Shown here: positions 52,106 through 64,000 of the stretch, piece by piece | Layout of the letters: the number at the start of each line of letters is the position of its first letter | How positions within the stretch are numbered: the stretch's first letter is position 1 | Assembly: GCA_963920665.1 (NCBI GenBank) | Contig: OY987265.1 | Span: 8,003,001-8,067,000 of the forward strand | From: Straminergon stramineum | Lineage: Eukaryota; Streptophyta; Bryopsida; Hypnales; Calliergonaceae | Direction: 5' to 3' | Length of the DNA stretch: 64,000 nucleotides | The notes under the pieces: generated by a model | Database searches by the model: none | What the model saw: the letters and a program-made list of their open reading frames with translations, nothing else | Told to the model about the DNA's origin: nothing | Program-made: the position numbers and the translations under genes

Positions 52106-54970
52106 TCTCTTGGACTACCTAGTCCTAGCTCCTACACCTCTTGTTAGTGCTAGCCCTCTTTTGGTGTATTTGCACCACTCCCCTACAATGCCCTCTTTTT
52201 TTCCCTCCAGCCTTTTGGTTCTCTTTCTTGAGCTCCCTCCCTTGCTACTTCTTTTGAATTTTGTACTTGTTGGTCTTCCCCTTCTTTCTTGCCACTCCTC
52301 CTTCACAGCATCTTTTTATTTTCTACCATTTTTTAAATAAATTTAAATTAAAATTTTTTTAATTATTTTTTGACTTTTTCTTTTCTTTTATTTCTTTTTC
52401 TATCTAATTTTTCTTTTTCTTTTATCTCCATAGATCCTCATCCTTATCTTGTACATTATTCAACCCCAATTTTTATTTTTTCCTTTCTATAAATCATTAT
52501 TTTTTTCTCTACCATGAATACATTGACTTCTTTCATTGCTACCTCTACAAGACTACAACAATCCCAGTGGCTACTACTAATGTCAAGCCACTAAACTTTC
52601 AACTTCTTCTTTTCCATAACAAACAACTCATGATAATTATTATTTATTTTTGAAAATTATCTTTTTTTTAAGGGCCTTTCATGATTAAACCCATTTATGA
52701 GTGTTCAATTTTCTAACACTCATTTTTTTCAATAATGATTGATATCACATTATATCACAATTGTAGTTGTGTATTCAAACCATTACTAAAGACGAGATGA
52801 TTGGAAAAAATCTCTCAACATTTCCACCATCATCTGTTGTACTTGCACACCTATACAAAAACATGAAATTTGAGAATCACATAAAATTTTATGTCTTTAT
52901 TATCTATCATTGAAAAGAAAAAAGAGTTTCTTTTGTATATTGTAGAAGCCCATTCAATTGGAACTTGGAACTATGGTTTTTATGTTCCATTTTGTCAAAG
53001 TATTTAATATTAAATCTAAGACACAAAAACAAATTGATATAAACATCCAAGTAATTATAATTGTAATAACTAACATGCAATAAGAAAGAATTACACCTCC
53101 TCTATTAATAACCACGGTAAGCATCCATTGTAGATGCCTTCCTACTTCAAATATGACATAGTGGGTCATTTGATAAATGTTTGATGGACATTATATACTT
53201 TGTAAAAAATTTTTAGGAAAACAAGAAGCTTTGGGTTCAAACTCATAAAGCCCACACTATAGATGCATCCATAGATTCATTTGGAATTGAAAACCTTTAC
53301 ATATATTGTTGAAGATACCTCTATTGGTGAATCTTGTGATGTGCTCCTAAAATCTATACCTATATATTTTATCCTACAAGATAAGAATTTTTTAAAACGA
53401 TAATCTTTTAACTTGACAATCCATAAATTTGATGATTATAGCTAGTTTGAATGTATTTCGTTTCTAGGAAAGAGTAGCAAAGGTGATATTGCTTAGGGTG
53501 TGACTACTACATGTATGCTCACTATGTTTTCTCCTTCCATGTTCAAAAATCTGTTTAGCTATTAGATGTGCATATTAATGATTTTCCTCTCTCAACCAAA
53601 ATTTCTAGATAAGTGAAACCTTGGTTCAATATAAAATAATAAAATTGTGAAAACAACCTTTATTCTAATAAGTGGCTTCTATTGGATTCTGAACTAAATA
53701 GTTTTGCATTATATTGTAGAAAAAATAAAGTGTTTATTTGGAATGAAAGATTACATCATTGTAAAGCTTTTCAATTGCAAGACAAAGAACCCCCTAAAGT
53801 TGGACCGGTGCAAAGTGTATGGACCCTACGCCTTTCAAGCAATGGACCCCAATAATATTGTTGGAATTATTTTTAATAAATAATTTTAGGCTAAAAAGGG
53901 GTAGCATCCTAAATCACCTAAAAGTGTGTCCTACAATCCCCCTTTAACCTTAGTATGAACCTTAGAAGATATGAGTACCTCATGAGATTGAAATCTACCT
54001 AAAATTGACAGTTATGGCACCAAATGGGGTCTAATTGAGCCCTAAAAAGTAAATACAACACAAGATACCATTACATGAATACTACAACTCTACATGCATT
54101 GACCCAAATAAATTCATAATTCACTCTAAGTCCCAAGGTTTACGACTACAATATTCATCCATTTCTTTTAAGCAAATTACACTGTTTTTTTCATTTCATC
54201 ATTCAAGCATCCAAAGTACCAAACCCTAATTCTAAACTAATTTAGGTAGCGCTTTGTCACTTGCCTTAAACCCTAAAAAATTAGACTCTACCATTATGCA
54301 CTCTCAAAATCACAACAACCACCCTAAATTCAACATACATTCCACCTACAACATTTTCCTCAGCAATGTGCAATGAAAATTTCAATCATTCAATTATAAT
54401 TGTAATTCAAGATTACAGAACCCCTCAAATTGTACTCCCTCCAAGGGGCAATAGATCCTCTTCCACAAAAACAACTGTCACTTCTTTGTCTTTGCTCTAA
54501 ATGGGGCAAGCCTAAACTATTTTTAAAACCAACTTCAAGGTGCACCACCACTTTAGATTTTAGTTCATTTTGCCATGTCATTCTTCCTGTAGTTGCTTCA
54601 ATTTTTTGAATTTTGTCTATTTTAGCCTTGCTAGTGAGAATAGGGTGTAAATTTAGTCTAATTTCCCTTGGAGGATGATAATTAGACCAATATTTCATAT
54701 GAAAAGCTAATAGGCACATAGAAAGATTTGAACGGGTCTAATAGGCTAGGATTTGAAGTAGTCCAATAGCTTCATGCACATTTTCAAATGAAGAGATGCA
54801 ATCCTTCTTTTTGACTTTTTGAAGACTATATGTCCAAATGACGAATAGCTCATACTTCACTCTTATTGTTGTATGTAGAGTCAAAATACTCAAGCTTTAG
54901 TTGCTAAAAACAATTTGTCGCCATTACTATTAATATAAATTGTATATTTCTTTCAAATTGTCTGTATGAC
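52106..54970. other. AT-rich DNA, no recognisable gene
   Basis: A pyrimidine-rich stretch at 52100-52320 holds an open frame on both strands through composition. A 109-codon minus-strand frame at 54390-54719 is unremarkable in composition but has no motif I know; it could be an exon or relic of an unidentified element. Nothing further supported. Confidence 0.45.
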
Positions 54971-54979
54971 AATTTCTTT

Positions 54980-56600
54980 GGTGGATTCATTCTCACGGGT
55001 AGTGAGCTTGGCGTATCAAGTCAAATTGAGCTTGTGTTGTGAGTATTTGTTTGTGTAAGTCCAGTCGAATTACAATTGTGAGTCAAGTTACTTGTATTGT
55101 TGTGTGTATGCGAATTGCAGAGTGGTTGATTCGTTCTAGTTGAGTCGGCTTGATTGGTTGATTAATTATTGAGTAAATAACAGTGAGCTAATTGATCATT
55201 GAATAATTTAAATAAGACTAATTGTGAATTGTGAATTCAACTAAATTGCAAGTTTGTGCATGATTGGTGACGAGTCTAATTAATTGATTCAGTATATGCA
55301 TGTGGTAATTGGACAAGTATCCATTGTGAATTGTAAAATTCAGTTTAAGTCTGTGAATCAACTTGACTAGTAATTCCAGTATCTAATTGATCAAATGGAT
55401 TCATTGATTGTTAAATTGGCAGGTAGCCAAATTAAAATTGTAAGTCGTGTATAAGAAATTGCAAATCTAATTATTTGGTGAAATTGATGAATTCTTATAA
55501 TTGTCTTATGGACTAATTGCACTAACAAATTATGTGTATGTGTTGTGTGGGTGGAAATTGAATATTTGATTTGGTCTTGTTGCAGTGAATGTGGCGACCA
55601 ATTGATAAATTGCTTGTGTATAACTAGGATGTGTGTAATGTTTGTTTGTCAATTTGCTTGCGTTAAGTTGTTTATGTAAGGGCAATGAGCTGATTAGCTC
55701 AATATGTGTAGAAAATTGTGTTGGTCAAATTAACTGGATAATGTGATTGAATCAGTTAGAATATTGTAATGGATAAATCCAATTAGTCTTGCATTTGGAG
55801 ATTAGTGTTAACAATGGTCAATTTATCTTTGACAAGTTGTGAAGGTTGAATCTGTGGTGTAGACAGTATAGTCTAAATTGGCAAGTAATTCATAGTTAAG
55901 GTGAATTAACTTAAGCAATTTGGAATAGAAAGCCAATTCCAACATTAGCAAAACAAATTGCAAGATCAAGTAGTCTATGAGTAATCTGAGTGAATTATCA
56001 TTATTGGATTTTGTCAAGTCAACACATTAACTGTGGATTTGGAATCTATTCGACTGAATTACAGTACTGATGGTAGTTTCAGTGTTAAATTGATAAGCAA
56101 TTAGCTAGTATTGAAAGACAAATTGATCATAGCCATGAGCCATAGAGTGCACCGTCATAGGTGCTAGGACCAATAGTCATATGGTTAATGTTCTATGGTC
56201 TTGATGAATTGATTCAAGTAAAGTTTGGATAAAGCTAAAGACCAATTGATTGGAAAAGCTAAAGCTATGGGGTTGACGTGAAGAATAAATCGACTAAACT
56301 AGGAATGAAATTTTAAATTTTTCATGCTTTGCATACCGAGCAAATGGATAGAAAATACGGATTTGATATTTGCATATTAAATTAGCAATTAGGCTAATAA
56401 TATAGTACGGAATAGAAGAGAGAAAATAAAGAGGAAATAAAGTAATAAATAATTTCCTTAAAGGTTTATTGTATTTCAAATATATACCTTGGTGCATTTA
56501 ATTAAGTTGATAGTGCATGCATTATGAAGACGAATTGATCAAACCTAAGGAATTGATAGAGGATTTTCCACGAGCCAAAAGCATACTATATAGGACTAGG
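54980..56600 (+). repeat. Tract dense in AATTGA/TTGATT words, no gene
   Basis: Irregular recurrence of ATTGATT, AATTGTGAATT and GAATTGTA-like words gives a texture like the complement of 15000-16950. I could not align the two tracts convincingly. It may be an old non-coding retrotransposon interior. Confidence 0.3.
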
Positions 56601-57950
56601 ACTGCATATATGGAGTCTATTATAAATAGCAATTGGGATGGACTGAGACTATTTGACTAAGAGTATGGGTTTCTTTGTTAAAACTCTAAAACAAACCGTA
56701 AAACAAAATAGATAAATATTCAAAATACAAAAACAAGTGACCTTAGTCACACAAACGTTAGATTTATTGACCTTTCCTTAGGAATTACCCCCCTATACTA
56801 TATTTCCTTGGGTTTTGTCAAGTAGGCAAAATTTACATTACACTTCCATTGTTGCTTGCTAAAGTTAACAATCTTCAATTGTTGTGGCAGTTGACCTCTT
56901 TGCAAAAAATTAGTCACCTCAACCTCATGTTCATTCTAAATTAGGCAAGCCATGGCTTTTCGAAGAGTTAACTTTGAAGTTCTTTACCTCCACAAAATTC
57001 ATCTCCATCTAATTCTCTATGCTCTTGCAATCAGCCATTGAAGTTGGCATTCCAATCTAACTCAAAATCCTCTCTTTATTTTCAAGAGAATTATCCATTT
57101 AACCTAGAAACTTCTAATTTCCACACCTCCTTTTCCATAAAAAAAAATAAAAACCTACTCAATATATTGTTCTACACAATTCCTTCTCTTAATCCTTAAC
57201 ACTTCATGCTTGAAAAACTCATAAAATACAAATTGCATCCAAAACACACATACACACACAATAGAAGAGAAAGAACTTCAAAACCTAATTTTTTCCTACA
57301 TCAACTTTCCTAACAAAATAATATTCATCACTACTTTCATCAACCCTTAATTTATTGTTAATTCTCAAAATTAGTGTAAAACGCGCCAAAGTAGTGCAAA
57401 TAGCGCTAAATTATTGTAACTACCCTAATTTTCTGAAAATTGTGCCAATTTGGTGTAGACTCCTCTAATATGCTATAATATCCTTTGAAGTATTGTTTAT
57501 TGGACGAATTTAGTATTTCTACTACTATTTTAGTATTGTAATAGTAGTTTTAGATTTCCTAACTTCCATTGTGTTTTTCATACTTATTTTTTTTGCAGTT
57601 TTTAATTTAGTTTTAGTTTTTTCTACTTCAAGTCTTTTATTTGCATCTTAATTTTTCATTTTAGGTTTTCATTTTGTCATCATTTTATTGTTAGCTTAAT
57701 TTGGTTACTCTATCAAATCTTGCTTAACATCTTTTACTCCTAACTCCCTATTTTTTCCCTATTTTTTCCCTTAAGTTTTTCACTAATTGCATCTTCAAGC
57801 ATCTCACCCTATCCTCCCAAAGTTTCCATTTCTATTTAGCGGAAAAATTTCTAATTATTGGTTGTAGCTTTAACCGGAGTTCTAATATTTTTTGCTTGTA
57901 CATTCAAGTAATTTGTTTATATTTTGATTTTCTAAAAGGTGAACCAATAT
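56601..57950. other. AT-rich DNA, no recognisable gene
   Basis: The part just before 57950 could include gag or the 5' LTR of the following copia element, but no motif is visible. Confidence 0.4.
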
Positions 57951-58039
57951 GGAGGTTTACAGTCATCCACATTCTACTTCATTTAACAAAATTATTCCAA
58001 GTACTATTGGATATAATTTGCAACCAATAGATGTCAATT

Positions 58040-60610
58040 CAATGGTATTATGTCAAGCGTGCATGGTAGGCAAGTTAATTGCATAATCATCATTACAAAA
58101 GCTTCATGAATTACCACCAATGCTTGCAAGGTGACATGGTGATATTTATAGTTCAATAAATTCTATATTGAGACCATTCAAGTATTTTTTTTAAAAATTT
58201 GGTTGATGCATCAAGTAAACGATTACATATCTTATTATTATTAATGAGAAATTTGATTTTTGCCAATTGAATTTCTACTCTAATTCATTTCAAGGCTCTT
58301 TTCTATAATTACCTATTGAAAAATTATGTATGAATAATATTTAGGAATTTCCATTAAGATCTTTTGAAGAGTATTGCACTTCAATAGGAATTGATCTAAT
58401 CTATTCAACCCCATATGATCATACTCGGAATAAATTGACAAGTTTTTTCATCAAACAGATTCAGCTTATTAAGAGTCTATTGTTCTTATAAGAAAATTTG
58501 TCTACATCTAATAGGGATATGCAATCTGTTACAACTCTTACTTGATTCCATCCTTCATCTTTGGAAATTGCATCCTCATAAGAATTTCTTTTGAAATGTG
58601 TTTTTAATATATCTCATTTGCGAATTTTTAGTTGTCATGCATAGATTAAAATCCCAAAACCTCAACTCCATACCATTGAAGCTCCTAGACAAAAAAAACA
58701 TTTATATTGGATTTGATTCTCTGAAAATTATTCATCATATGAATGCATCAACTGCTACACTTCTTCATGTTCATTTTCCCAACCATTGATTTGAAAAATA
58801 CATATTTCCATCTTTTAAAGGAATAACATTTATTTAAAAGCATTCTCAGGGCCTTATATTTAAGGCACTTGAGACATTTACATTGAATTATAATTTTAAG
58901 ACCTTTTTAACTAAATAAAAGTTGTCAAAATTTTGCACTTGCAAAAAATTATAGACCAAACAATTGATAGTTTCAACAATACATTGAGAATTACCAAAAC
59001 TTCATTGAATGGAGTTCAAAATGTTTTGGCTAGAATTTTAATGCTATAAATCTTTTTAACTTTAATTCTTCAATCAATGAACAAATGGACTCGTAAACTT
59101 GATAAACAACCATGCAAGCATAAGACAATAATTGATAATATTATTTCTTCTATGCTTACAATAAATATTGTACACTTTATGAGATCACTTCTATTATATT
59201 GTCTATCTATATATAATTCATTACAACTCCTAGAAGAGGAATTATTGCTTGAGGATAAGAAAAGTTCAAGTTGAATACAAAATTATCTTAGATATACTAT
59301 AGTATTAGCGAAATTTGCAATAGACCAATAATTACAATAGATGTATCCTTGTAAGAAAGATGAATCTGAAACAATCACAATTGATTAAGTAATTCATCAT
59401 TTTGATTGACGAAAGTGGAAAGTTACAATAGAAGAAGAGTATGCTTTTTTACGTAAGAGAAAAGTCTTTGGACCTACTATCAATAATCTCACTTCTTGAT
59501 CTTTAGAATGTAAGATGGTATTTATGCACAAATATAATGAAAAATGTGAAACCCTCCATTGTTTTCATGTCTCTATATCAAACAAGACAAATATGGATTT
59601 GTGATCATTGTAGTATATGATGATATGTTGTTGGTTTGAACCTTGGAGGAACCAAATCTATATTTATTTCATTTACTCAACTTCTTACTTGTCAGTTTAA
59701 AACAAAATTATTTTTTAGAACTACCTTTTGTATTGGCCTATAAATTCTTCACTTGAAAGATCATTTTTATTTTATAAATGGCTTATATCAACCGAATCTT
59801 GAAAATATTCAATATGATAAATGCCTATCCGTTCTATACACCTATAGTTGGTTAGAGTAACAAAGATGATGATCTTTATCACCTTTGCAAGGAGAAAGAA
59901 GAAATACACAAAGAACAATATCCATACTTCATCGTGGTTGAAACACTTTTGTATTTGGCTACATCTACAAGGCTTGATACTCTATTTGCAACTAGTATCT
60001 TTGCAAGGCATAATACTCGTCCTACATTATAACATTGAAACGACATTAAACACTTTCTTCATTATTTGAAAGAATGGAAGATTTTGATTTACATTATAAT
60101 CAATTAATAAGTTCAAAATTAGTTATATATATTGATGCTATCTATAAATCAAATCCTATAATAGCCAAGTCTTGAACAAATGATGTCTTCTTATGACATA
60201 GAGTTGTAATTTTTTGAAAATCAATAAAGCAAATAAAAAATGCAATATCATTCAATTACACAAAAATTATTGCTTTGAATAAAACATCTCATGAATGCAT
60301 CCAATTGAAATCAATTGATAAATTTATTTGAACAAACTGTAGATTATCACATGATGATTTTCCAACTATGCTTTACGAAGACAATAGTTCTTGTATTGCA
60401 CAAAGCCATAAATGCAAATAGAATTTATTAAAGGTGATCAAACTAAAAATATCAATTAAAAATATTTTAGTTATGTTTCATGAATTGATTACAAATTGAG
60501 CATTTGAAATCAAGAAAATTATATCAGCAAATAATCATGTTGATCTCTTTGCTAAGGCTATTCTATTATATATCTATTGTCGGCTTATTCATAATATTGG
60601 AATGCGGTGA
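58040..60610 (+). pseudogene. Ty1/copia pol (integrase, RT, RNase H), heavily decayed
   Basis: Read across stops and shifts on the plus strand. Integrase: LCQACMVGKLIA (58050-58085), FEEYCTSIGIDLIYSTPYDH (about 58362-58425) and SHLRIFSCHA-like C-terminus with YIGFDSLKIIHHM (58610-58745). RT: VFMHKYNEKCETL (about 59518-59560), FVIIVVYDDMLLV (about 59596-59635; one residue short of Y-V-D-D), LKIFNMINAYPFYTPIV (59790-59850), LLYLATSTRLDTLFATSIFARHN (about 59945-60015), and DIKHFLHYLK. RNase H: MLYEDNSSCIAQ (60367-60402) and ANNHVDLFAKA (about 60530-60560), then IHNIGMR. Order and spacing are those of a whole copia pol. No functional product. Confidence 0.82.
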
Positions 60611-61110
60611 TTTAATATTTTGAAGCAAGAGGTTCAATAGATTTTTATTATGAAAATTGTAAAAATCTTTGCTATCTTTCCATGGATTTTTTCCACTAAA
60701 TTATACTATGAAAATGGATTGATAAAGGTGTGGTATTTTTTTTCTTTATGTATATTTTTGTCCTTGATTATAATCAAGGTTTTCTTAGATAAGGTTTTCA
60801 TGATGCAACAACCATATATTTTGCAAGATTACCATATATGACATTGTATAAAATTATGTGAATCAAAGAGGTGTATTAAAATATATTATTATTTTAATAA
60901 GCTCTCAAAAACATTGTAGACTTTGAAATATCAATTAGGGATTAGATGAAAATCCTTTGAACGAATAAAAAATGATTACTAATGACCTTCTCTCTCTTTT
61001 GTATACACTGCAAGCCTTCTTTGAAACAACACTTCTTTATTCTTGCATTTTTTTATTTTGCTACCTTCTAAAGTTTTGTTTTGTTTTCTAGTCTTAAAAA
61101 AACTCATTAT
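60611..61110 (+). repeat. Copia 3' LTR-like sequence
   Basis: Directly follows RNase H. It contains a TATTTTTTTTCTTTATG and AAGGTTTTCTTAGATAAGG block typical of copia LTR R/U5 wording. From 60850 it matches 26090-26375. LTR borders could not be fixed. Confidence 0.55.
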
Positions 61111-62407
61111 TAAACAACTTATATATTGAATTGTAATGAGTTCATGTGTTTAATAAATTCCTATATATGATCTATAATAGATTCTATTTTATTTGTTTTC
61201 AAATACATGAATTGATTAAACATAGATCAATAGATTGATAATCAATGAAACATTTATTTTTACACACATGCATCTAATTTTTAAATCTACTTTTGATGCA
61301 CTATAATTATTAAATTCTAACTTCACCCTTGAAAAAGTTAGTGAAGGACTTAAGGTTAATATACAATAAGTGAGATTCTATAGGTCTAGTGGTGACATCG
61401 AAATGCTTAATGGTGTCACTACTTGACAGTCCTCAAGAAACTTCATTTTTCTTTTAATGGCAAGAATCTTTGTGACAAGATTTAGGTTGATTTTTTCTCT
61501 ATTTGCACATTTGTATAATTGTAAGCAATCAAACAGCCCTCCAAAAGGTTGAAAGTTTCTCTTATGAAAAATTGGATTTAGGCTTTACTAAACAATTCAA
61601 CTTAGATATCTTTCTAATAGGTTGCGACAATGGTGCTTAGTTGCTAATCATGAAGAATCAAAATTAAGTCATTAATACATTTTCCATTGAGTTGTGATTT
61701 ACTTACAATTGTTGAAAATCCACTTCTTTGAAATTTAGATTTCTCGTTTAAACTCCAACTATAGTGTTTGCCTATTCATTGATTGGATCAAAATTTCTCA
61801 ACAAAATTAGATTTGCAATTGTGTTTCAAGAACCTTGCGTTTATTGGCAAATTATTTTTTTAATAGATTTAGGTATATGCATGATTTTTTATTAATATGA
61901 GCATATGAGGCTATGATAATTTGGAAGGGATCAATTGGATTTTTTTTTTATGATTTACATTCATAATTGGACTATTGGATTGTTCAATGGTAGTTGGACA
62001 TTTAGGCTTATTTGTAGAAATTTCATCAATGCTTTGGCTAATCATTCACTACAACAAATTACATAGATAAAGCAACGAATATAAAAAGTAGTCACTATGA
62101 ATGATGTATGCATTGCTATTATTGAAGCAAGAGTGGCAATTGCTAAGTGGGTGTGAGAATTTGGGTAAGAAAGAAGTAGAGCTTAACCTAGTGGCATTTT
62201 TGGACAAAGTCATTTTATTGATAATTCTACAACCAAAAGAAGTGAAATTGCATGCAAAATTGAAGGCAACTAGTTGGCAGTACTTATAGAGGTAGATTGC
62301 AACGCATTGCTTACGGTGGATACATCAATAGAGTGAAGGTGACATCCATTGTTTTATAGGACAATGAACTTGCCTTTGGACAAATTCAACATTAAACAAG
62401 AAAATGG
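61111..62407. other. AT-rich DNA, no recognisable gene
   Basis: A 62-codon frame at 62101-62289 lies upstream of LTR-like copy C but shows no retroelement motif. A CACTACAACAAAT word at 62048 resembles a CACTA terminus without a partner. Confidence 0.45.
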
Positions 62408-63604
62408 TGTCATGATGTGGGCCATCAATTAGTTGAAATCAACATTTTTCTTTATTAAAAGGGAGTGTTTAGTGTTGAGAGTTGTTTGTGGTAGGAGCTT
62501 TGTATTTCTTATAAGTGCTAATTGATAACCGATTGTTTTGTATTTGATATTAGGATTCATGTATTAGAATTAGCCAATGGCTATACACCTTGGTTGTAAT
62601 AGCTACTTAAAGGCAAAAATTGGCCTCTATCTTTATCTCTTATTTTGTAGGTGGTTTTGAGGTGTGAGAGGCTCTTGTGTGCTCAATATGTATTATTGGA
62701 GAATTATAGTATGAAATAACAATTGATATGAAGGATTTTGTATTGTATTTTGCAAAAGTGTTGAATTAAAGCAAACTTTTGGATTTGATTTTTGGCAAGG
62801 TCATCTTCTATGATGTAAAATTTTGTATCTAGATCTCTTATGGGTTATAAAGATATGAAGCATCAAAGTTGAGGTGCTTGAAATCCAAGGCAGTTAAGAA
62901 GGGAGAATTTAAAAACTTCAACATTCTTAATTTTTTGTAATCTACTCATGAAACTTAGAGGGTAATTTCTTTCATTAATCTTCTATCTTGTAACAAAATC
63001 TTGAACTCTATGGACTTGAAAGCTATGAGCAATGCATAGAACAACAATCAGGTGTATAACCATGATTAAGCAATGTTAGTAGTAGGGAAATGGCCACCAA
63101 AATTGGACAATATCTTAGATTGAGGTAAAATTTAACATGTAAGAAGTTGACAAGTTGATTCACTTTTGAGAAGAATTTTAAAATATTTGGATAGATTTTC
63201 CATAAGATAAACCAAGTCAAAATAAGTTGTGTTAGTTTAACCGAGTATCTTAGAAAGGATTAGAAAGTTAGTAGCAAGAAAATATCCACCAAAGTTGTAC
63301 AATATTTTATATTGAAATGAAAGTTTTTATGTAAGTATTTGATTAGTTTATCTACATTTTTTTAAAGTTTCAAATCATTTGAATCTATTTTTCATCATTT
63401 ATGCTAAATCAAACATAGATATGGCAATTTTTAAGGCATTATGCTAATTATAAGATAAGAATTTTGGGAATAGACTGTGAGGGATTATGGGTATTTGAGA
63501 GTATGAGGGATTATGGGTATTTGAGAGTATGAGGGATTTTTTCAAAGCATTATTACAACAAGAGTCTTAGACTATTTTGAACATACTCACAAAATATTGT
63601 GATA
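62408..63604 (+). repeat. LTR-like repeat, copy C (1,197 bp)
   Basis: Starts TGTCATGATGTGGG and ends TATTGTGATA, where copy A ends TTTGTGACA, so the terminal CA has become TA. Shared landmarks with A: TTGATAACCGATTG, TACTTAAAGGCAAAAATTGG, a CTTCTATC block, AAAATTGGACAATATCTT and GCATTATTACAACAAGAGTC. Longer than A mainly because of a second AAAATATCCACCAAAGTTG-like segment near 63280 and a tandem repeat at 63478. The minus-strand frame 63023-63220 is inside and is not coding. Confidence 0.7.
63478..63537 (+). repeat. 26-bp tandem repeat, 2.3 units
   Basis: GAGGGATTATGGGTATTTGAGAGTAT-type units are exact in tandem. They are absent from copies A and D, so the expansion is private to copy C. 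Confidence 0.75.
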
Positions 63605-64000
63605 ATAGTACTACGACTATAGAAATAGTATAAGAGCTCCCAACCACTTGTTGTATTCAATGTGTTTAGCTCCAAAAGTCCCATCGTCAATGTACTTTTT
63701 GAAAATGTTGTAGTTTGTTGTAAATCATACACATTGTAATACATAGAGTACTAAACCAAGAGTAGGTAATCCTTGTTTTTTTTGGTAATGAAAAGGAATA
63801 CTTGAACATATTGTTGCCTCTTCTAATCCATTACAAAGATCTCCTAATTTGAGATCCAAATCACAATTCAGAACTCTCACACTATCATTCTCCGAGCTTA
63901 GCCACTATGATAGAATTGTGAGAGTGCTTTGAGTAGAATTCACCAAGGTGATATGGATAGATGCCAATTTCTCTTAGGGTGATTACCTATAGGAAATTGT
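63605..64000. other. No recognisable gene
   Basis: Flank of copy C up to the window end. Nothing supported. Confidence 0.5.

Noticed and set aside
54390..54719. 109-codon minus-strand frame as a gene
   Set aside because: No recognisable domain, no splice or neighbour support; noted as unknown only.
62046..62070. CACTACAACAAAT as a CACTA terminus
   Set aside because: No complementary end found within reach and no target duplication.
1..64000. CRISPR arrays, rRNA genes, prokaryotic operons or organelle insertions
   Set aside because: No regular repeat-spacer array, no rRNA or organelle gene sequence recognised, and composition and introns indicate nuclear plant DNA.

Overview
The window looks like a stretch of a large, AT-rich, repeat-filled land-plant nuclear genome. 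The evidence is plant-type transposon families (Ty1/copia, MULE with SWIM finger, Tigger-like pogo, PIF/Harbinger, hAT, CACTA-type MITE), spliceosomal introns with GT-AG borders, and C-to-T decay typical of methylated plant repeats. I cannot name the lineage from sequence alone. I see no rRNA, tRNA, CRISPR, operon or prokaryotic feature, and no gene that is clearly intact.

Layout. 1-5.6 kb: minus-strand LTR-retrotransposon remains (copia RT and integrase, a zinc-knuckle gag-like piece, a decayed tRNA-Asp-type primer-binding site). 6.0-7.1 kb: an LTR-like repeat that recurs at 27.6, 49.35 (3' end only) and 62.4 kb. 9.1-11.7 kb: a minus-strand Tigger/pogo transposase relic. 12.5-14.5 kb: a diverged direct repeat pair. 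17.1-18.1 kb: minus-strand copia gag/protease. 20.5-21.5 kb: ancient minus-strand hAT relic. 22.2-23.1 kb: ancient plus-strand PIF/Harbinger relic. 26.1-28.9 kb: copia LTR fragment, a TIR element with TTAA ends, an LTR copy with a 42-bp insert, a hairpin and a tandem repeat. 29.3-33.1 kb: minus-strand MULE transposase with stops.

34.06-48.38 kb holds the standout feature: a plus-strand gene of about 12 exons whose conceptual product (about 1,200 codons) joins a ParB-like domain (D-G-N-H-R-R motif) to a C-terminal amino-methyltransferase-like domain whose motifs run in the order IV then I. ParB plus DNA methylase is an architecture known from phages and bacteria; here it is split by introns in a plant chromosome. 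This copy is dead. Intron 1 carries a 4.67-kb insertion and a 213-bp tandem array, a 3.6-kb hAT element interrupts the ParB exon in frame with a near-perfect duplication of the target, and six in-frame stops are all explained by C-to-T changes.

48.5-52.1 kb: an inverted-repeat fold-back, a nested TIR element with a tRNA-derived SINE-like piece inside, and a clean 170-bp CACTA-type MITE with a 3-bp target duplication. 52.1-57.9 kb: AT-rich with no recognisable gene. 58.0-61.1 kb: plus-strand copia integrase, RT, RNase H and 3' LTR-like sequence. 62.4-63.6 kb: third long copy of the LTR-like repeat. Everything is read by eye, so family assignments rest on motifs and remembered family patterns, not on searches.
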